NCBI GenBank assembly: GCA_036676415.1
Contig: JAKFCX010000001.1
Coordinates: 128,985-192,984 of the forward strand
DNA from: JAEZDC01 sp036676415
GTDB lineage: Bacteria > Bacteroidota > Bacteroidia > Chitinophagales > Chitinophagaceae
DNA length: 64,000 nucleotides
Reading direction: 5' to 3'
The notes beneath the pieces are model-generated. The model was not told the DNA's origin and made no database searches. It saw only the letters and a list, made by a program, of their open reading frames with translations. How positions within the stretch are numbered: the stretch's first letter is position 1; every line of letters starts with the position of its first letter. This document shows positions 61,629-64,000 of the stretch, piece by piece. Both the position numbers and the translations under genes were made by a program.

Positions 61629-63755
61629 CTATTTTTCTGCTACCTGCTTCTCCCCTTTTATATCTGTACCAACTCTTTGCAGGTAAGCGATCAATGCAAC
61701 TATCTCAGCTGTGCTGCTTGTTTCTATTTTGTCTTTCTTTAAATTCTCTTTTATCTTTTGTGCCTGTTTCATCAGGTCTTCATTCGCTATCTTATCAAAA
61801 CCTTCAGGATAAGGAACACCCAATGTTTGCATTGCCCTGATCTTAGCACCAGTTACAGCAGTATCAATTTTATCGTCCATCAGCCAAGGATAGCTTGGCA
61901 TGATAGATCCAGGACTCATGATCCTCGGATCTAACATATGATTGTAATGCCAGCTGTTCGGATATTTTCCACCAATCCTGGCAAGGTCTGGTCCTGTTCT
62001 TTTGCTACCCCATTGAAATGGATGATCATATACAAACTCGCCTGCTTTGCTGTATTCACCATATCGCTCAACTTCGTCTCTGAATGGACGAATCATTTGA
62101 GAGTGACAGGTATAACAACCTTCTCTTACATAAATATCTCTTCCCTGTAATTCAAGCGGTGTATATGGTTTTACGGAGGCTATTGTTGGAATATTGCTCT
62201 TTATCAAAAATGTAGGAACGATCTCGAGTATTCCACCAATCGCAACAGCTATCAAACTAAACACGAGTAACTGAATTGGTCTTCTCTCGATCCACCTGTG
62301 CCAATGTTGTTTACCATGTGTTTCAATAACTTTTGGCAATGGTGCAGCTTCAGCAGCTTCGTTGGCAACGAGTGTACCTTTTGCTACTGTCTTCCAGATA
62401 TTGTATATCATGATGAATACACCAATCAGGTACAATAATCCACCAACACTACGTAACATATACATCGGAAGTATATTGGTTACAGTTTCCATGAACTGGA
62501 ATTGCAATGTACCATCGTCTGTAAAGCTCTTCCACATCATTGCCTGTGCAAAACCAGCCCAGTACAATGGAACAGCATATACTATAATACCTATTGTACC
62601 GATCCAGAAGTGTGTTGTTGCAAGTTTTTTAGAGTAAAGTTGTGTATTGAATATTTTCGGGATGATCCAATACAAAACGCCAAAGGTTAAAAATCCGTTC
62701 CATCCAAGCGCACCTACGTGTACGTGTGCAATAGTCCAGTCAGTGAAGTGAGATATCGCATTCACATTCTTCAGACTCAACATCGGGCCTTCAAATGTAG
62801 CCATACCATAACAGGTGATGGCAACAACAAGGAACTTAAGAATAGGATCTTCTCTTACTTTATCCCAAGCACCACGAAGAGTAAATAAGCCATTCAACAT
62901 TCCACCCCAGCTTGGTGCAAGAAGCATAATGCTGAAAACGGTTCCTAAACTTTGAGCCCAGTCAGGTAGTGCAGTATATAATAAATGGTGAGGGCCGGCC
63001 CAGATATAAATAAATATCAAAGCCCAGAAGTGAATAATAGAAAGCCTGTAACTATATACCGGCCTGTTTGCAGCTTTTGGCAGGAAGTAATACATGATGC
63101 CGAGATAAGGTGTAGTAAGGAAGAATGCAACAGCATTGTGACCATACCACCATTGAACCAGAGCATCCTGCACACCTGCATACCAGCTATAACTCTTCAT
63201 AAAAGAGAAAGGGATCTCAAATGAGTTTACAATATGCAGCATAGCTACCGTAACCCAGGTACCAATATAAAACCAGATAGCAACGTATAAATGACTCTCT
63301 CTCCTTTTAAGTATTGTTCCAAACATATTTACACCAAACACTACCCAGATGATCGTGATGAGTATATCAATTGGCCACTCAAGTTCAGCATACTCTTTAC
63401 CCGTAGTATAACCTGCCAATAATGTAACAGCTGCGAGTACAATGATGAGCTGCCATCCCCAAAAATGAATCTGGCTAAGTTTATCACTCCACATTCTTGC
63501 TTTACACAAACGTTGCAAGGAGTAATAAACACCCATAAAAATTCCGTTACCTACGAATGCGAAAATCACAGCATTGGTATGTAACGGACGAACACGACCA
63601 AACGTAGTGGGTGCCAGGTCAAAATTTGCTGCCGGCAAGTAAATCTGGATTGCAGCCAGTAGGCCTGCTGTCATACCAACTGCCCCCCAAAGAATAGTAG
63701 CGTAAGCAAACCATTTAACGATCTTATTGTCGTAATAAAATTTCTCTAATTGCAT
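61629..63755 (-). CDS. ccoNO: Cytochrome cbb3 oxidase subunits I and II fused (CcoNO)
   Basis: A 708-residue fusion of the catalytic subunit CcoN and the monoheme cytochrome subunit CcoO. Residues about 1-475 form the heme-copper oxidase core with twelve or more transmembrane helices and its histidine ligands (WWYGHNAVAFFLTTPYLG, IWAGPHHLLYTALPDW and IAHVHVGALGWNGF segments). After a linker with one more helix, the CcoO domain has heme site CYTCH (C547, C550, H551), the SQMIRPFRDEVERYGEYS segment and the methionine-containing MPSYPWL. The fusion is typical of Bacteroidota. High-affinity oxygen reduction at the inner membrane. Confidence 0.97.
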   Translation of the reverse strand: MQLEKFYYDNKIVKWFAYATILWGAVGMTAGLLAAIQIYLPAANFDLAPTTFGRVRPLHTNAVIFAFVGNGIFMGVYYSLQRLCKARMWSDKLSQIHFWGWQLIIVLAAVTLLAGYTTGKEYAELEWPIDILITIIWVVFGVNMFGTILKRRESHLYVAIWFYIGTWVTVAMLHIVNSFEIPFSFMKSYSWYAGVQDALVQWWYGHNAVAFFLTTPYLGIMYYFLPKAANRPVYSYRLSIIHFWALIFIYIWAGPHHLLYTALPDWAQSLGTVFSIMLLAPSWGGMLNGLFTLRGAWDKVREDPILKFLVVAITCYGMATFEGPMLSLKNVNAISHFTDWTIAHVHVGALGWNGFLTFGVLYWIIPKIFNTQLYSKKLATTHFWIGTIGIIVYAVPLYWAGFAQAMMWKSFTDDGTLQFQFMETVTNILPMYMLRSVGGLLYLIGVFIMIYNIWKTVAKGTLVANEAAEAAPLPKVIETHGKQHWHRWIERRPIQLLVFSLIAVAIGGILEIVPTFLIKSNIPTIASVKPYTPLELQGRDIYVREGCYTCHSQMIRPFRDEVERYGEYSKAGEFVYDHPFQWGSKRTGPDLARIGGKYPNSWHYNHMLDPRIMSPGSIMPSYPWLMDDKIDTAVTGAKIRAMQTLGVPYPEGFDKIANEDLMKQAQKIKENLKKDKIETSSTAEIVALIAYLQRVGTDIKGEKQVAEK

Positions 63756-63798
63756 ATAGATCTATTTCAGTTCTGATGTTACTGATGTTTTGGAAAAA

Positions 63799-63960
63799 TC
63801 AATTTGAAGAGTCGGAGACCGGTTTGTCGTCGAAAAGTATTCGTACCGGTGGACTTATTTCATCATCATACTGGCCTTTCTTGATACTGTAAATAAAGAA
63901 TCCCAGGAACATTCCGGCTACGGCAATGCTGGCTATCATTAATACGATGATGACGCTCAT
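63799..63960 (-). CDS. ccoS: Cbb3-type oxidase assembly protein CcoS
   Basis: A 53-residue membrane protein required for cbb3 oxidase assembly (insertion of cofactors). One hydrophobic helix (about residues 2-24; MSVIIVLMIASIAVAGMFLG) followed by a cytoplasmic tail ending SPPVRILFDDKP, as in CcoS. The start is the ATG at 63960: a TTG eight codons upstream coincides with a TACTTTTG -7 box and is rejected. First gene visible of the cluster; a copper-ATPase gene (ccoI) is expected upstream beyond the window. Confidence 0.88.
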   Translation of the reverse strand: MSVIIVLMIASIAVAGMFLGFFIYSIKKGQYDDEISPPVRILFDDKPVSDSSN

Positions 63961-63981
63961 ACCCCTCTTTTGATTTCGGTT

Positions 63982-63989
63982 CAAAAGTA
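63982..63989 (-). promoter_or_regulatory. -7 box (TACTTTTG) before ccoS
   Basis: TACTTTTG on the minus strand, 21 bases before the ATG at 63960; GAGGGG a little before the ATG is the only Shine-Dalgarno-like sequence of note in this window. Confidence 0.45.
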
Positions 63990-64000
63990 GATTTACAGCT

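Noticed and set aside
1..64000. tRNA or rRNA genes
   Set aside because: I saw no cloverleaf-like stretch or rRNA core sequence in any gap; all gaps are filled by repeats, hairpins and promoter boxes.

Overview
The window reads as a chromosomal segment of a Bacteroidota bacterium, most likely order Chitinophagales (Chitinophagaceae-like). The evidence is: a type IX secretion C-terminal signal on a 1495-residue subtilase; a ccoNO-fused cbb3 oxidase cluster; long plant-type ispG; Bat (VWA/TPR) genes; start codons without Shine-Dalgarno sequences; and repeated TAnnTTTG (-7) boxes a few bases upstream of start codons. The genus is inference. I see no rRNA, tRNA, CRISPR, prophage or insertion sequence.

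Layout. 1-5900: DNA glycosylase, EI24-like membrane protein, RsmI-like methylase, uvrA, ECF sigma factor. 6090-12180: hibernation factor, a split DsbD pair, purQ, two envelope genes. 12300-19860: kup, sucD, aspS, a small membrane protein, an L,D-transpeptidase-like lipoprotein, rarA. 19900-27320: di-heme peroxidase, arfB, dtd, MazG-like, YihY, glyS, a HEPN-like orphan, a flavin reductase and a lipoprotein. 27400-41520: secreted subtilase, mfd, small genes, a Cys/Met-type PLP enzyme, a TolC/adaptor efflux pair, gpsA. 41560-50550: nadB, a lipoprotein, ispG (interrupted by one in-frame TAA), Bat genes, two small membrane ORFs, class D beta-lactamase, kbl. 50640-57330: ECF sigma, anti-sigma, beta-barrel set, L,D-transpeptidase, serS, PPIase, gcvH, VanZ-like. 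57528-63960: the cbb3 oxidase cluster, leftward: ccoS, ccoNO, ccoQ, ccoP, ccoG, ccoH, sulfite-exporter-like gene.

Most genes are housekeeping. Functional sets are aerobic/microaerobic respiration (cbb3 cluster with its maturation factors), cell-envelope work (Bat, L,D-transpeptidases, efflux, T9SS cargo), DNA repair (AAG, UvrA, Mfd, RarA), and glycine or one-carbon metabolism (kbl, gcvH, glyS).

The most interesting non-coding signal is a family of interspersed intergenic repeats, about fifteen copies in 64 kb. Their outer arms are alike but the centre is one of three interchangeable cores: a minimal junction, the palindrome CCCGATAGCTATCGGG, or a 54-57 bp core. The four long copies share a hairpin with an invariant CAAATC loop and stems that differ in sequence while mostly staying complementary. 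Three loci carry two copies head to head about 60-70 bp apart. A second repeat type, with CTTTGCG(T/G) terminal inverted repeats, also occurs. Coordinates of starts were revised where the -7 box or conserved N-terminus showed that an upstream TTG is not the start.
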